Shown here piece by piece: positions 8,293 to 17,063 of a stretch of 64,000 nt of DNA (position 1 is the stretch's first letter; each line of letters starts with the position of its first letter). The notes under the pieces were generated by a model. It saw only the letters and a program-made list of their open reading frames with translations. It searched no databases and had not been told where the DNA came from. Position numbers and translations under genes: made by a program. The stretch comes from Hyphomonadaceae bacterium. GTDB lineage: Bacteria; Pseudomonadota; Alphaproteobacteria; Caulobacterales; Aquidulcibacteraceae. The DNA lies in NCBI GenBank assembly GCA_016791365.1, contig JAEUMT010000036.1:1-64000 (forward strand), given 5' to 3'.

Positions 8293-9158
8293 ATGTCGCC
8301 ACCGAGCAGTCTTGCGATCTGCTGCGTGATTGTTAGTCCGAGGCCGGTTCCGCCGTACTTGCGAGTGATGGAGCCGTCGCCTTGCTCGAACGGCGAAAGC
8401 ACGCGCGCCAATTGCTCGGGGGACATGCCGATACCAGTATCGGTTATGACGATGTTGAAAAACGAACCGCTTGCCTGCTCCTCGCGCCAGACGCGCAGGG
8501 TAACGCGTCCGTCCGCGGTGAACTTCACGGCATTGGACAATAGGTTGCGCAGGCATTGACTGAGACGATAGGGGTCGGAGCGCAGCGTCATGTCGCTATC
8601 GGCGATCTCGACAATCAGCTCCGTTCCGTTCGCGGCCGCGGCCGGACGCACGTCGGCGATGGCGTCGAACACCACTTCGCCGACGTGAAACTCTTCAATC
8701 TCGATGTTGAGTTTTCCGGATTCGATCTTTGAGAGATCGAGCACTTCGTTGATCAGGCGCAGCAGGCCCTGGGCGGAGCGAAGGATGTTCTCGTGGTCGC
8801 TGAGCTGACGCTCGCGTCCCTCCGCGACGGCTTCCTCGATCAGCATTTCGGTGTAGCCGATGATTGCGTTCAGCGGCGTCCGCAGTTCGTGGCTCATGTT
8901 GGCGATGAACTGCGACTTCGCCAGGTTCGCGGATTCGGCCACGCGCTTGGCGGTCTCCAAGCTGGTCGCGCGTTCCTTGATGGCGAGCATTTCCGATAGC
9001 TCGTCGGCCATGACCTCATTGGCCCGATCGGCGCGCGCGCGGTTGGCTTCGTTCTCGCGATAAGCGTCGTTCACCAGCTTGAGCAGCCGCTCGTAGGACA
9101 CGCCGCTGCCGTCCGGATTGCGGGCTTGATTGAGCTGGCGCTTCAACAGCCGATGCAT
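8208..9158 (-). CDS. Soluble histidine kinase partnered with FIST protein
   Basis: A 316-residue kinase without membrane segments. An N-terminal helical region with coiled coil (about residues 25-85) leads to the H-box MSHELRTPLNAIIGYTE with phosphoacceptor His90. The ATPase domain has N box LLSNAVKFTADG, G1 DTGIGMSPEQLARV, and G2 YGGTGLGLTITQQIARLLGG. The ATG at 9158 lies 6 bases after the stop of the upstream FIST gene; the open frame reaches back to 9218 but would overlap it. AGGAGG is found 13 bases before this ATG. FIST proteins are known as small-ligand sensors coupled to signalling proteins, so the FIST gene product is the likely input. No receiver gene is adjacent. Its 3' end was copied to 6613-6734. 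Confidence 0.87.
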   Translation of the reverse strand: MHRLLKRQLNQARNPDGSGVSYERLLKLVNDAYRENEANRARADRANEVMADELSEMLAIKERATSLETAKRVAESANLAKSQFIANMSHELRTPLNAIIGYTEMLIEEAVAEGRERQLSDHENILRSAQGLLRLINEVLDLSKIESGKLNIEIEEFHVGEVVFDAIADVRPAAAANGTELIVEIADSDMTLRSDPYRLSQCLRNLLSNAVKFTADGRVTLRVWREEQASGSFFNIVITDTGIGMSPEQLARVLSPFEQGDGSITRKYGGTGLGLTITQQIARLLGGDIIIESELNHGTSAKLMLRADLDRLRSAA

Positions 9159-9163
9159 CGCGA

Positions 9164-10297
9164 CTACGCGGCCTCCTGGATCGTCACGACCGTCATCGTC
9201 TGGTTGTGAAGACCGCATCGCTGATCGCTCGAAGAGGTGGAAATTTCGCCATGCGAGTAGAAGCCGGCCTGTAACAGGCCCGAGAAGAACTGGCTGGAGA
9301 CCGCCTCGACTTCGTCCGCTGTTTCCTGGCCCATGACCACGCGCCGGCCGACGCAGCTGATCAGCAGCGCCAATCCGCCGTCATTGTTGAGCGATCGGCC
9401 CGCGGCCTGCCCGGCCGCGACGCGCGCGCCCTCTGTCAAATGATCGATGGCCCCGCGCATCAGGCGTGCGCTCCAGCCCTCCGGGATAGGGGAGGCGAAC
9501 GTCATGGAGCGTTTTTGGTAATCAACGTCCAGAACGGTCCGGACGACCTGTTCGCTGGCGTTGTCCGGATTTTCGATCAGCAACGGAAACCGCAGCGCCG
9601 CCGCCGGCAATTCCGCCGCGTCCGGGCCAAGGTAACGCTCATAAAGATCGAGCGCCGGTTTGCCGTCGAGTTCGAAGAGTTCGAGTCCGGCCGCCTTGGT
9701 GATGCGTCGCGGCGGGCCGAAAACGTCCCAGCCGTGGGCGCAACCCTGATTGATCACCATGCCGGCGCCGTAAAGGCCAAGCGCGGCGACAAATCGTTCG
9801 CGCGGAGCGCAATCGGCGCCAACAATCGTGCGTTCAAATGCGGAGCCGTCGGAGGCAAGGCCGCCCGCGATCACAACGCCGTTCGGCAGGCGCGAGCGGA
9901 CGCCCTCAAGCAAGGCGATGCCATCGACATTGAGGCTGTCGCAAAACAACAGCACGCCGGCGAGATCGGGGCCGTCCAGATCCCTGGCAAGCGCTGCCCC
10001 TGCGTCATGCGAACTTTCGCGGGAGATGTCTGACTGCGCCAGTTTGACCGTTCCGTGATCGAGCGAGCAGGCCAGGGCGAACGCTGCGTCATCGCACAAA
10101 TCTATGCCGCAGATCGCGGTGCCCGTGGTGCACCCGACAATGCGCGCGCCGGGATACAAGGTGCGTAGAGCGCTCTGAAAGCGATCATCGCTGATTGTCG
10201 CGTTCGGTCCGAAATAGAGAACAAAATCAGCGTTCGAGTGCGTTTCGCAATCAAAGGCGCCAGCTTCGTCGCGCCAGCGCATCAGGACGGTTTGCAT
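9164..10297 (-). CDS. FIST-domain sensory protein
   Basis: A 377-residue cytosolic protein with a FIST_N domain (about residues 25-215; IVGCTTGTAICG near 53-64, then NGVVIAGGLASDG and VINQGCAHGWDVFGP) and a FIST_C domain (about 220-355, ending in ...GFYSHGEIS). The FIST_C hallmarks include the late CVGRR and GFYSHGEI segments. FIST domains are thought to bind small ligands such as amino acids. The histidine kinase gene follows after 5 bases, so the two are almost certainly one transcription unit acting in one pathway. The start codon ATG 10297 gives a family-typical N-terminus. Confidence 0.88.
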   Translation of the reverse strand: MQTVLMRWRDEAGAFDCETHSNADFVLYFGPNATISDDRFQSALRTLYPGARIVGCTTGTAICGIDLCDDAAFALACSLDHGTVKLAQSDISRESSHDAGAALARDLDGPDLAGVLLFCDSLNVDGIALLEGVRSRLPNGVVIAGGLASDGSAFERTIVGADCAPRERFVAALGLYGAGMVINQGCAHGWDVFGPPRRITKAAGLELFELDGKPALDLYERYLGPDAAELPAAALRFPLLIENPDNASEQVVRTVLDVDYQKRSMTFASPIPEGWSARLMRGAIDHLTEGARVAAGQAAGRSLNNDGGLALLISCVGRRVVMGQETADEVEAVSSQFFSGLLQAGFYSHGEISTSSSDQRCGLHNQTMTVVTIQEAA

Positions 10298-10520
10298 TGC
10301 GGCAGGTCTCTTTTTTGGAGCGCCGAGGATTCCATAAACAGCATAAAGAGTTGGTTAGCCTTCCGGCCGGTGCACATTTCTGTCGCATAGGCCGAACGAA
10401 CTAGCGCGCGCTTTTTTTGCGTGTCGTCATCGCGCTGGATGCGTACGCGTTGAATCCTTGGCGTACGGCTGCCCAATCCCGGCAGCCGTCTGATGCGAAG
10501 AAACGTTTTGGCAAGAAACA

Positions 10521-10730
10521 ATGAAGCGAGCGCGAGACGTGCGGGACGCTGAGCTTTGCGAGATCTTCGATGCGCTGTATCGCGGCGGCGCATTCGCGGG
10601 TTGGCGTCTTGAGGATGTCTCCGATGCGCAATTGTTGATTTCCAACGCCGGTCAGATTTGGGCGCGCCGGATTGACGGCGAGGGGATCGCGGGCGCGTGG
10701 GTGCTGCTGCCGGGCGGCGCCAATGCGTGA
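10521..10730 (+). CDS. Small hypothetical protein, 69 residues
   Basis: A short open frame with balanced, protein-like composition (MKRARDVRDAELCEIFDALY..., then DAQLLISNAGQIWARRIDG). The reverse frame gives only arginine/proline-rich shadow sequence, which favours this strand. A weak purine-rich site (GGCAAGAAAC) precedes the ATG. The product is predicted soluble, with an N-terminal helix followed by a small beta sheet. No family recognised. It lies alone between the FIST gene and def, in about 560 bases that otherwise hold nothing identifiable. Confidence 0.45.
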   Translation: MKRARDVRDAELCEIFDALYRGGAFAGWRLEDVSDAQLLISNAGQIWARRIDGEGIAGAWVLLPGGANA

Positions 10731-10859
10731 GAGACGCCGTCGTCACCCCGCGCCGAGCGGCCTTTTGCGCGCATAACGCCTAGCATTTAGTAGGTTTTGA
10801 CTGCGCCCGGAGCGGGCGTTTGCTTGACGGGCCGCGCGGCGCTTCATACCTCAGGGGCC

Positions 10860-11396
10860 ATGGCACTGCGTTCCATCCTCATCGCGCCCGATGCGCGTCT
10901 GAAAGAGAAATCCAAGCCCGTCGAAGGTCCGGTGACGGACGAGCATCGCCGGCTGATGGATGACATGCTGGAGACGATGTACGACGCGCCCGGCATTGGT
11001 CTTGCCGCCATTCAAATCGGCGAGCCGCTGCGCATTATCGTGATGGACCTCGCGCCGGACGGCGAACCGAAAAAGCCGCGCTACTTTGTGAACCCGGAAA
11101 TCCTGTCGCGTTCCGAAGAGATGTTCGCGTACGAGGAAGGCTGCCTCTCAGTCCCGGAGATTTACGACGACGTCGAGCGCCCCGCGCGCGTTCGGCTTCG
11201 TTATATGGATTACAACGGCAAGCAGATCGAAGAGGATTGCGAAGGGCTTTACGCTGTCTGCATCCAGCACGAGATGGATCATCTCGAAGGCGTATTGTTC
11301 ATCGACCATCTGTCGCGCCTGAAAAAAGAGAAGGCGCTGGCTAAATTGAAGAAGGCCAAGAAACTCGCCGAAGAGAATAAGGAACACCGCCTGTAA
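10860..11396 (+). CDS. def: Peptide deformylase
   Basis: A 178-residue metalloenzyme that removes the formyl group from the initiator methionine of new proteins. All three family motifs are present: [10 protein letters not shown] (residues 45-54), EGCLSVP with metal ligand Cys95, and QHEMDHLEG with ligands His137 and His141 and catalytic Glu138. The C-terminus is a lysine-rich helix, common in this family. The ATG at 10860 gives the standard N-terminus [11 protein letters not shown]. fmt, which adds the formyl group, lies 2.1 kb downstream on the same strand, separated by the CADD-like and YihY genes. Confidence 0.97.
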   Translation: MALRSILIAPDARLKEKSKPVEGPVTDEHRRLMDDMLETMYDAPGIGLAAIQIGEPLRIIVMDLAPDGEPKKPRYFVNPEILSRSEEMFAYEEGCLSVPEIYDDVERPARVRLRYMDYNGKQIEEDCEGLYAVCIQHEMDHLEGVLFIDHLSRLKKEKALAKLKKAKKLAEENKEHRL

Positions 11397-11498
11397 TTCG
11401 CGGTTTTTCGCCGCGCAGGCCTTTCGCCTCACGCCAAAAACTCTATTCTGCGGCCCGATTTGACGGCGCGCTCCTCGCGCCTCTTCCCGGGGGTCTCC

Positions 11499-12194
11499 AT
11501 GACAGAAGCGTTTCGCGGTTATGTCTGCACATCTGCGGCGATTGACGCGGCCATCGCCGAGCGTTCGATGCTGTCGCATCCGTTCTATCAGGCCTGGGAA
11601 GAAGGCGCGCTGACGAAGGACGCGCTGCGCGCCTACGCCCGCCAATACTTCCATCACGTCGAAGCCTTCCCGCGCGCCGTCAGCGCCGTGCATGCCAATT
11701 GCCCGAGCGCACAAGGGCGCCGCTTGCTGGCCGAAAACCTCGCCGAAGAAGAAGGCGTCGCCGAAGGCAAGGACGATCACGCAAAGCTGTGGCTTGATTT
11801 CGCCGCCGGTATGGGCGCGGGCGAAGCTGAGGTGCGCGCTGTTGCGGTGAACCCGGAAACGCAAGTTTTGATCGACGCGTTTCGCACTCTCTCGCGCAAG
11901 TCGTACGCGTCGGGCCTCGGTGCGCTTTACGCGTATGAGAGCCAGCTGCCGGCGATCGCGAAGACCAAGATCGAAGGTCTCGTCGAGCGTTACGACGTCA
12001 GCGAGGAAGCCACGCTGAAGTTCTTCCAGGTGCACGAATACGCCGACGTTGAGCACTCGGACGTGTGCCGCGAATTGTTGGATGCGCTGCCGGAAGCGGA
12101 TCGCGCCGAAGCGCACGCGGCCGCCTGCGAACTCGCGGAAGCTCTGCGCACGGTCCTTTCCGGCATGCAGCGTGAGACCGGCATGGTTTGCTGA
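11499..12194 (+). CDS. CADD-like diiron protein (putative 4-aminobenzoate synthase)
   Basis: A 231-residue all-helical protein of the TenA/PqqC-like fold. The pattern matches the CADD family: YFHHVEAFPRAVSAVHANCP, ENLAEEEG, an early HPFYQAW (Tyr30), metal-ligand candidates Glu147 in YESQLP, His179, Asp183 and His186 in VHEYADVEHSD, and Lys157 ten residues after Glu147. In Chlamydia CADD the same spacing (Glu142, Lys152, His174, Asp178, His181) builds the diiron site, and an internal tyrosine is consumed to make p-aminobenzoate. That this protein does the same is inference. The ATG at 11499 is preferred over an upstream in-frame start without support. It follows def by 102 bases on the same strand. 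Confidence 0.78.
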   Translation: MTEAFRGYVCTSAAIDAAIAERSMLSHPFYQAWEEGALTKDALRAYARQYFHHVEAFPRAVSAVHANCPSAQGRRLLAENLAEEEGVAEGKDDHAKLWLDFAAGMGAGEAEVRAVAVNPETQVLIDAFRTLSRKSYASGLGALYAYESQLPAIAKTKIEGLVERYDVSEEATLKFFQVHEYADVEHSDVCRELLDALPEADRAEAHAAACELAEALRTVLSGMQRETGMVC

Positions 12195-12197
12195 AAT

Positions 12198-12318
12198 CCC
12201 CCCCCGCAAGCGGGGGCGGTGGCGAGCGTGAGCGAGCCGGAGGGGGAAAGTCCGTCAGCCGTCGCGCTGCGCCCCCTCAGTCAGCTTCGCTGACAGCTCC
12301 CCCGTAAACGGGGGAGCA
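12198..12318. repeat. Bipartite palindromic repeat (family A), intergenic copy
   Basis: Complete two-armed copy between convergent genes. The left arm has CCCCCGCAAGCGGGGG followed by an inner hairpin near GGCGAGCGTGAGCGAGCC. The right arm reads CCCCCTCAGTCAGC...GCTGACAGCTCCCCC and ends CCCCCGTAAACGGGGGAGCA, nearly identical to the right arms at 41.8 and 43.25 kb. Unlike those copies, it lies outside genes. It may also act as a bidirectional terminator. Confidence 0.85.
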
Positions 12319-12319
12319 A

Positions 12320-13288
12320 CTAGCGCGCCGTGACTTGTTTCGGGCCACCATCCGAAGCCGTGCGTGGCTCGATTGTTTCATCAGGGGAGACCGGCGCCGC
12401 TGGTTTTCCCTGCGCGAAAAATTCCAGTTCCGCGTTGAGCGCGCCGCCGAGTAAGAACACCAGCGCTGTTACATAAAGCCAGAGCAGCAACGCCACCACG
12501 CTCGCGAGCGAGCCGTAGGCCGCGCCAAAGCCCGGAAACTCGCGTAGCGCGAAAGTGAGCGCGCTCGAAGCCAGCAGCCACATGATTGGCGTGATGATCG
12601 CGCCCGGCCACAACCACTTCCACGGGGGCGGCCGCCGTCTCGGTCCCCAGCGGTAGAGGATCAGCGTCACCGCCACCGCCGCGCCGCCCAACACCGGCCA
12701 GCGCAACGCCAACAATAAAATCTCCGCGCCGCTATCGGCATTGATGAACGCCAGCGCCACTGGCGCGACGCCCATCAGCATGATCGCAAAAACGCTGAGC
12801 CCAAGGCCGTAGAGCGTGAACATGCCGGCCGCGATGTAGCGCCCCAACGCGCGGCGCTTCTCCGCGCGGCGGTTTACGGCGGTGAGCGCCATCAGCACCC
12901 AGCGCGTGCCCTGCAGCGCGCTCCACAAGGCCAGCACCAGGTTGAACAGCGCGCCCCATGCCAAGGTGTCGCCGCTTTGACTGAGCAAGCGCATCACCTG
13001 ATCGTGGATGATTGTGACTACCGCGTCGGGTGCGACGCCGCCGAGCGCGGTTATCTGGTCGCCGATCCAAGAGGGATCGCCAAAAATGCCGACGAACGCG
13101 ACGACGGCCGCGATCCCTGGGATCACCGCCATCAGCCCAAAAAACGCAACGCCCGCTGAGATCAGCGCCAGATTGGCGCGCTCGGCGGTCGCCATGACAC
13201 CGCGCAGAACGCACCACCATTGCGCGGGCGTGAGCGAGAAGGGGTCGGTCGCCGGCGTGGGCGAAGTGGGGCAGGCGTCTGTACTCAC
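12320..13288 (-). CDS. YihY/BrkB-family inner membrane protein
   Basis: A 322-residue protein with six predicted membrane segments, the hallmark topology of this family. The N-terminal signature WWCVLRGVMATAERANLALI is followed by ISAGVAFFGLMAVIPGIAA, the conserved first membrane region. A polar Pro/Thr-rich C-tail follows the last segment. Family members are often annotated as ribonuclease BN or virulence factor BrkB, but a transport-like role is more likely and unproven. The GTG at 13288 is chosen because the open frame upstream is a translated palindromic repeat (13321-13423) and not family sequence. Confidence 0.87.
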   Translation of the reverse strand: MSTDACPTSPTPATDPFSLTPAQWWCVLRGVMATAERANLALISAGVAFFGLMAVIPGIAAVVAFVGIFGDPSWIGDQITALGGVAPDAVVTIIHDQVMRLLSQSGDTLAWGALFNLVLALWSALQGTRWVLMALTAVNRRAEKRRALGRYIAAGMFTLYGLGLSVFAIMLMGVAPVALAFINADSGAEILLLALRWPVLGGAAVAVTLILYRWGPRRRPPPWKWLWPGAIITPIMWLLASSALTFALREFPGFGAAYGSLASVVALLLWLYVTALVFLLGGALNAELEFFAQGKPAAPVSPDETIEPRTASDGGPKQVTAR

Positions 13289-13320
13289 ATTGGAAAAACG
13301 GAACTTGGCATCGCCAGTTC

Positions 13321-13423
13321 CGTCATCCTGGACGCGTGGAGCGCGGCCGGGATCCAGGAATCTCAAGACTACAGTGTTTGTCCCCTGGATCCCGATTCTC
13401 GCTACGCGAGCCCCAGGATGACG
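13321..13423. repeat. Dispersed palindromic repeat, family B
   Basis: Begins CGTCATCCTGG and ends CCAGGATGACG, which are perfect terminal inverted repeats, with internal GGGATCCAGG and CCTGGATCCCG. A second copy is at 22949-23054. The element sits between the YihY gene and fmt. Such CCTGGATCCCGG elements are widely dispersed in alphaproteobacterial genomes. Confidence 0.85.
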
Positions 13424-13471
13424 GAAAGGGGCTAGGATGACGGTGCATCGGAATATGGGCATACGGACCCA

Positions 13472-14392
13472 ATGACGCTTCGCCTCGCCTTCATGGGTTC
13501 ACCTGCGTTCGGCTTGCCGACGCTTGAGGCGCTGATCGCCGCCGGGCACGAGATTGCGTGCGTCTATTCGCAGCCGCCGCGTCCAGCGGGACGTGGCAAG
13601 CAGGAGCGGCCGACGCCCGTGCATGCCTTCGCGGCGTCGCGTGGCATCGAAGTGCGCACGCCGAAGAGTTTGAAGAAGCCGCCGGAGCAGGAAGCGTTCG
13701 CCGCGCTCAACCTCGATCTTGCGATCGTGGTCGCCTACGGGCTCATTTTGCCGAAGGCGATTCTCGATGCGCCAAAGCGCGGCGCGCTCAACTTGCATGG
13801 CTCGTTGCTGCCACGCTGGCGCGGCGCCGCTCCGATTCAGCGCGCGATCATGGCGGGCGATAGCCGCACCGGCGTGCAAGTGATGCGCATGGAAGAGGGG
13901 CTCGACACCGGCGCCGTGCTTGCGAGCGTTGAAACGCCGATCGCGTTCGATGACACCACGCAGACGCTTCACGACCGCCTCTCAACGCTCGGCGCCGTGT
14001 TGATGCGCGACACGTTGGAAAGACTTGAGCGAAGCGAAATCATCGAGACGCCGCAGTCCGAGGAAGGCGTCACCTACGCCCACAAGATTACGCCGGCGGA
14101 AGCGCGGATCGATTGGAGCCGTCCGGCACGCGAAGTCGATTTCATGATCCGAGGTCTCTCGCCCGCCCCAGGCGCCTGGTTTGAATTCGAAGGCGCGCGG
14201 GTGAAGGCGCTGCTCTCCCGGCTTGGCCAGGGGGCGGGCGCGCCCGGTGAAGTCTTGGATGACAATCTGCTTGTCGCCTGTGGAGAGGGCGCTGTGCGTT
14301 TGCTCACAGTCCAGCGCGAAGGGCGTGGCCCGCTTGCCGCACAAGCGTTTTTGCGTGGTCAGGCGGTTCCCGTGGGCGCGCGGCTTGCTTGA
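13472..14392 (+). CDS. fmt: Methionyl-tRNA formyltransferase
   Basis: A 306-residue enzyme that formylates initiator Met-tRNA using 10-formyltetrahydrofolate. The N-terminal Rossmann domain has [14 protein letters not shown] and the catalytic Asn107, His109 and Asp145 in [18 protein letters not shown] and EEGLDTG. The C-terminal OB-like domain (about residues 205-306) binds tRNA. Length is normal. It is the partner of def, and truA follows 600 bases later. Confidence 0.97.
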   Translation: MTLRLAFMGSPAFGLPTLEALIAAGHEIACVYSQPPRPAGRGKQERPTPVHAFAASRGIEVRTPKSLKKPPEQEAFAALNLDLAIVVAYGLILPKAILDAPKRGALNLHGSLLPRWRGAAPIQRAIMAGDSRTGVQVMRMEEGLDTGAVLASVETPIAFDDTTQTLHDRLSTLGAVLMRDTLERLERSEIIETPQSEEGVTYAHKITPAEARIDWSRPAREVDFMIRGLSPAPGAWFEFEGARVKALLSRLGQGAGAPGEVLDDNLLVACGEGAVRLLTVQREGRGPLAAQAFLRGQAVPVGARLA

Positions 14393-14436
14393 GCCCGGCC
14401 CGCGCGGCGGCTAAGTAACGCGTAAGAGGGTGTTGT

Positions 14437-14991
14437 ATGATGTTACGCGTTGTCCTGGTTGCTTTGGCGCTGGCTGTGGCTGGCTGCAATCAGCAATCCT
14501 CCAGCACGGATGCGGCTGACTCCGGCCCGCAGCTTGATGCGCCGGCGCCGGAAAGCGAACCGTCGCGCACCTTCGCCGCATCGAATGATGCAGCGCGCGC
14601 GGTCGCGGGCGAACTCACCGTGTCCGTGACGCAAGAACTTCCAGACGCCGCCGACGCCGACATTCAAGAGCGTTTGTCGCTGCGCGGCGGCAACGGCCTC
14701 AATGTCAACGCCGCCGTCACCGGCGCGATTTCGCCGGCGACCATGGTCGGCGGTCAGACGCTGCGCGCGTTGCTTGGGCTCGCCGTCGAGGAGCCGCAGG
14801 TTCTAGTCTATCGCGTCAGCGATGCGGCAGGCTCGCCCGGGCTCTGCACCGAGGGCGCGCCGACTTATGTCGTCGTCTGGGAGCCGACGACGCCCGGCGA
14901 CGTGTCGATGAAGATTCTTGGCGTCACCGGCGGAGCGCCGGGGGCCGGTGATTCCCGCGCTTGCCAATTGCTCGAGTACCGGCGCTCCTAA
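14437..14991 (+). CDS. Putative lipoprotein of unknown function
   Basis: A 184-residue protein with a lipoprotein signal: hydrophobic [13 protein letters not shown] with lipobox Cys18, followed by a Ser/Asp-rich linker. The rest is a soluble domain with a Gly-rich stretch ([13 protein letters not shown]) and two Cys (CTEG and ACQL) that could pair. No family recognised. Two ATG codons are tandem at 14437. It sits between fmt and truA in the same direction, 8 bases before the truA start, so probably co-transcribed with truA. Confidence 0.75.
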   Translation: MMLRVVLVALALAVAGCNQQSSSTDAADSGPQLDAPAPESEPSRTFAASNDAARAVAGELTVSVTQELPDAADADIQERLSLRGGNGLNVNAAVTGAISPATMVGGQTLRALLGLAVEEPQVLVYRVSDAAGSPGLCTEGAPTYVVVWEPTTPGDVSMKILGVTGGAPGAGDSRACQLLEYRRS

Positions 14992-14999
14992 GCGCCCGC

Positions 15000-15734
15000 A
15001 TGCGCTATAAACTCACGATCGAGTACGACGGCGGCCCCTATCAAGGCTGGCAGCGTTTGCCTGATGCGCCGAGCGTCCAGGGCGCGTTGGAGGACGCGGT
15101 TGAAAAGCTCGTGGGCGTGCGCAGTGAAGTTATCGGCGCAGGCCGCACGGATTCGGGCGTGCACGCCACGGGCCAGGTCGCGCACGTCGATATCGAAAAG
15201 CCGTTCGAGGGGTTCAGGCTTTCGGAGGCTCTGAACGCGCATATCCGCCCGCATCCCATCTCTGTGCTGCACGCGGAGGCGGTTGCTCCGGATTTCCATG
15301 CGCGCTTCGATGCTGTGCGCCGTTATTATACGTACACTATCGTGAATCGGCGCGCGCCATTGGCGCTTGAGCGTGGCAAGGCCTGGCGTATCGGCTTGCC
15401 TCTGGATGTCGACGCCATGAACCGCGCCGCCGTGCATCTTATTGGCAAGCACGATTTCACCACCTTCCGCGATGGCCGCTGCCAGGCCAAGAGCCCGATC
15501 AAGACGCTCGACGCCGTCAACGCTGAACGCCGCGGCGATAAGGTCGCGTTCCATTTCGTCGCCCAGAGCTTCCTGCATCGCCAGGTGCGCTCGATGGTTG
15601 GCACGCTGGTGGAAGTCGGACTCGGAAAGATGACGGCCGACGATGTCGCCGCGGCGCTTGGCGCCAAGGACCGTGCGCACTGTGGACCGGTCGCGCCCCC
15701 GGATGGCTTGTGCCTGACGCGCGTCGATTATTAG
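15000..15734 (+). CDS. truA: tRNA pseudouridine(38-40) synthase
   Basis: A 244-residue enzyme that makes pseudouridine at positions 38-40 of the tRNA anticodon stem. The catalytic motif [17 protein letters not shown] carries the nucleophile Asp51. Further family marks are [18 protein letters not shown] at the N-terminus, [11 protein letters not shown], and [18 protein letters not shown] near the C-terminus. The ATG at 15000 gives the family-standard start and lies 8 bases after the upstream lipoprotein stop. Confidence 0.97.
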   Translation: MRYKLTIEYDGGPYQGWQRLPDAPSVQGALEDAVEKLVGVRSEVIGAGRTDSGVHATGQVAHVDIEKPFEGFRLSEALNAHIRPHPISVLHAEAVAPDFHARFDAVRRYYTYTIVNRRAPLALERGKAWRIGLPLDVDAMNRAAVHLIGKHDFTTFRDGRCQAKSPIKTLDAVNAERRGDKVAFHFVAQSFLHRQVRSMVGTLVEVGLGKMTADDVAAALGAKDRAHCGPVAPPDGLCLTRVDY

Positions 15735-15740
15735 GCCGCA

Positions 15741-15865
15741 CCCATCCCCGGATGCGAGCGAAGCGAGCAGTCCGGGGCCCATAATCCCAACTGCCTAGCG
15801 CTTACATTCCGACAAACGTGTCTATGGGTCCCGGGCTCGATGCTGCGCATCGCCCCGGGAATGGG
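15741..15865. repeat. Dispersed palindromic repeat, family C
   Basis: Starts CCCATCCCCGG and ends CCGGGAATGGG, so the outer ends pair. Inside are GCGAGCGAAGCGAGC, GGGTCCCGGG and GATGCTGCGCATC. A related element lies at 62938-63014. It separates the convergent genes truA and dapE. Confidence 0.8.
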
Positions 15866-15871
15866 TGGAAG

Positions 15872-17017
15872 TTAACCGGCAAAATATTTTTGCAACACCG
15901 CCTCATAGCAATGCGCCAGTTTGCGCACGTCTTCCACGGCGCAATGCTCATCGACCATGTGAGCGGTTTCGTTGCGCAGTCCGAGTTCGGCGACGGGGCA
16001 GTAGAGGCGGAAGAAACGCGCGTCTGACGTGCCGCCTGTGGTCGCCAGTACAGGATTGATGCCGAAGGCTTCCTTCACGCTCTCACGGATCAGATCGGTG
16101 AATGGGCCTGGATTGGTGTAAAACGCCAGGCTCTGTGAACTGATCGTGCGCGAGTAGGTCGTGCCGGCCTTTGCGGCCTCGGCGCTGGCTGTTTCGTCGA
16201 TCCAGGCGAGCAGTGTTTCCGCCGTGTGATTGGTGTTGAAGCGGATGTTGAGCTTCGCGACGGCGCGTTGCGGGATGACGTTGTGAGGGGCGTTGCCGAC
16301 GTCGATGCTGGTGACTTCCAGGTTCGAGGGATCGAAGCCCGGCGCGCCATCATCGAGGCGCCGCGCTTTTAGCGCAGCCAATGTGTCCACCAGCGGCGAT
16401 ACGGGATTGTGTGCGCGTCGGGGGTAAGCGACGTGTCCCTGCTTGCCGTCCATGGTGATGACGACGTTCAGGCTGCCGCGCCGGCCGTTCTTGATCGTAT
16501 CGCCGACGCGATCCTCGCTCGTTGGCTCGCCCACGAGGCAGTGATCGATCTTCTCGCCTTCAAGCGTGAGCGCTTCCAGTACGCGCTTGGTGCCGTCGAC
16601 GGCGGGACCTTCTTCGTCGCACGTCAGCAGAAACGAAATCGAACCTTTCGGTGCGCCGTTGCGTAGAAAGTTCTCTGTCGCGGCGATCATTGCGGCGATG
16701 GCGGTTTTCATGTCGGTGGCGCCGCGGCCATAGAGCCGGCCGTCGCGCACTTGCGCGGCGAACGGATCGCTGGCCCAGCCGGCGCCTGGCGGCACGACAT
16801 CGAGGTGTCCGGCGAAACACAAGTTTGGCGCGGCGCCGCCGAGGCGCGCGTAGAGATTGTCCACCAGCCCGAATTTATAGCGCTTCACGCGGAACCCGAG
16901 CACTTCCAGCGTCGTCTGCGCCAGATCCATGACGCCGGCCTCGTCGGGCGTAACAGAAGGCCGTCGTATTAGGGCTTGGGCGAGCGGGAGCGGGTCAGTA
17001 AGAGTGCGGGCGTCCAT
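15872..17017 (-). CDS. dapE: Succinyl-diaminopimelate desuccinylase
   Basis: A 381-residue M20-family dinuclear zinc amidohydrolase. It hydrolyses N-succinyl-LL-diaminopimelate in lysine and peptidoglycan synthesis. Metal and catalytic motifs are in place: CFAGHLDVVPPG (ligand His, catalytic Asp), YGRGATDMKT (bridging Asp), LLTCDEEGPAVDG (catalytic Glu and ligand Glu), VGEPTSED, and a late ligand His in MVDEHCAVEDV. Length is normal for the family. dapD, which makes the succinylated precursor, lies 1.7 kb away on the same strand. Confidence 0.96.
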   Translation of the reverse strand: MDARTLTDPLPLAQALIRRPSVTPDEAGVMDLAQTTLEVLGFRVKRYKFGLVDNLYARLGGAAPNLCFAGHLDVVPPGAGWASDPFAAQVRDGRLYGRGATDMKTAIAAMIAATENFLRNGAPKGSISFLLTCDEEGPAVDGTKRVLEALTLEGEKIDHCLVGEPTSEDRVGDTIKNGRRGSLNVVITMDGKQGHVAYPRRAHNPVSPLVDTLAALKARRLDDGAPGFDPSNLEVTSIDVGNAPHNVIPQRAVAKLNIRFNTNHTAETLLAWIDETASAEAAKAGTTYSRTISSQSLAFYTNPGPFTDLIRESVKEAFGINPVLATTGGTSDARFFRLYCPVAELGLRNETAHMVDEHCAVEDVRKLAHCYEAVLQKYFAG

Positions 17018-17063
17018 GCACCTGCTCTAACCGCGTGCGCGGCGGTGCAAAAGGGGGAACGCC

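Noticed and set aside
11399-11418. CGCGGTTTTTCGCCGCG after def as terminator
   Set aside because: The loop contains the T-run and the stem is short; not a canonical terminator and transcription may continue into the CADD-like gene.
11148-12209. 353-codon minus-strand frame opposite def and the CADD-like gene
   Set aside because: Shadow of real genes; no recognisable domain, and the plus-strand genes have clear motifs.
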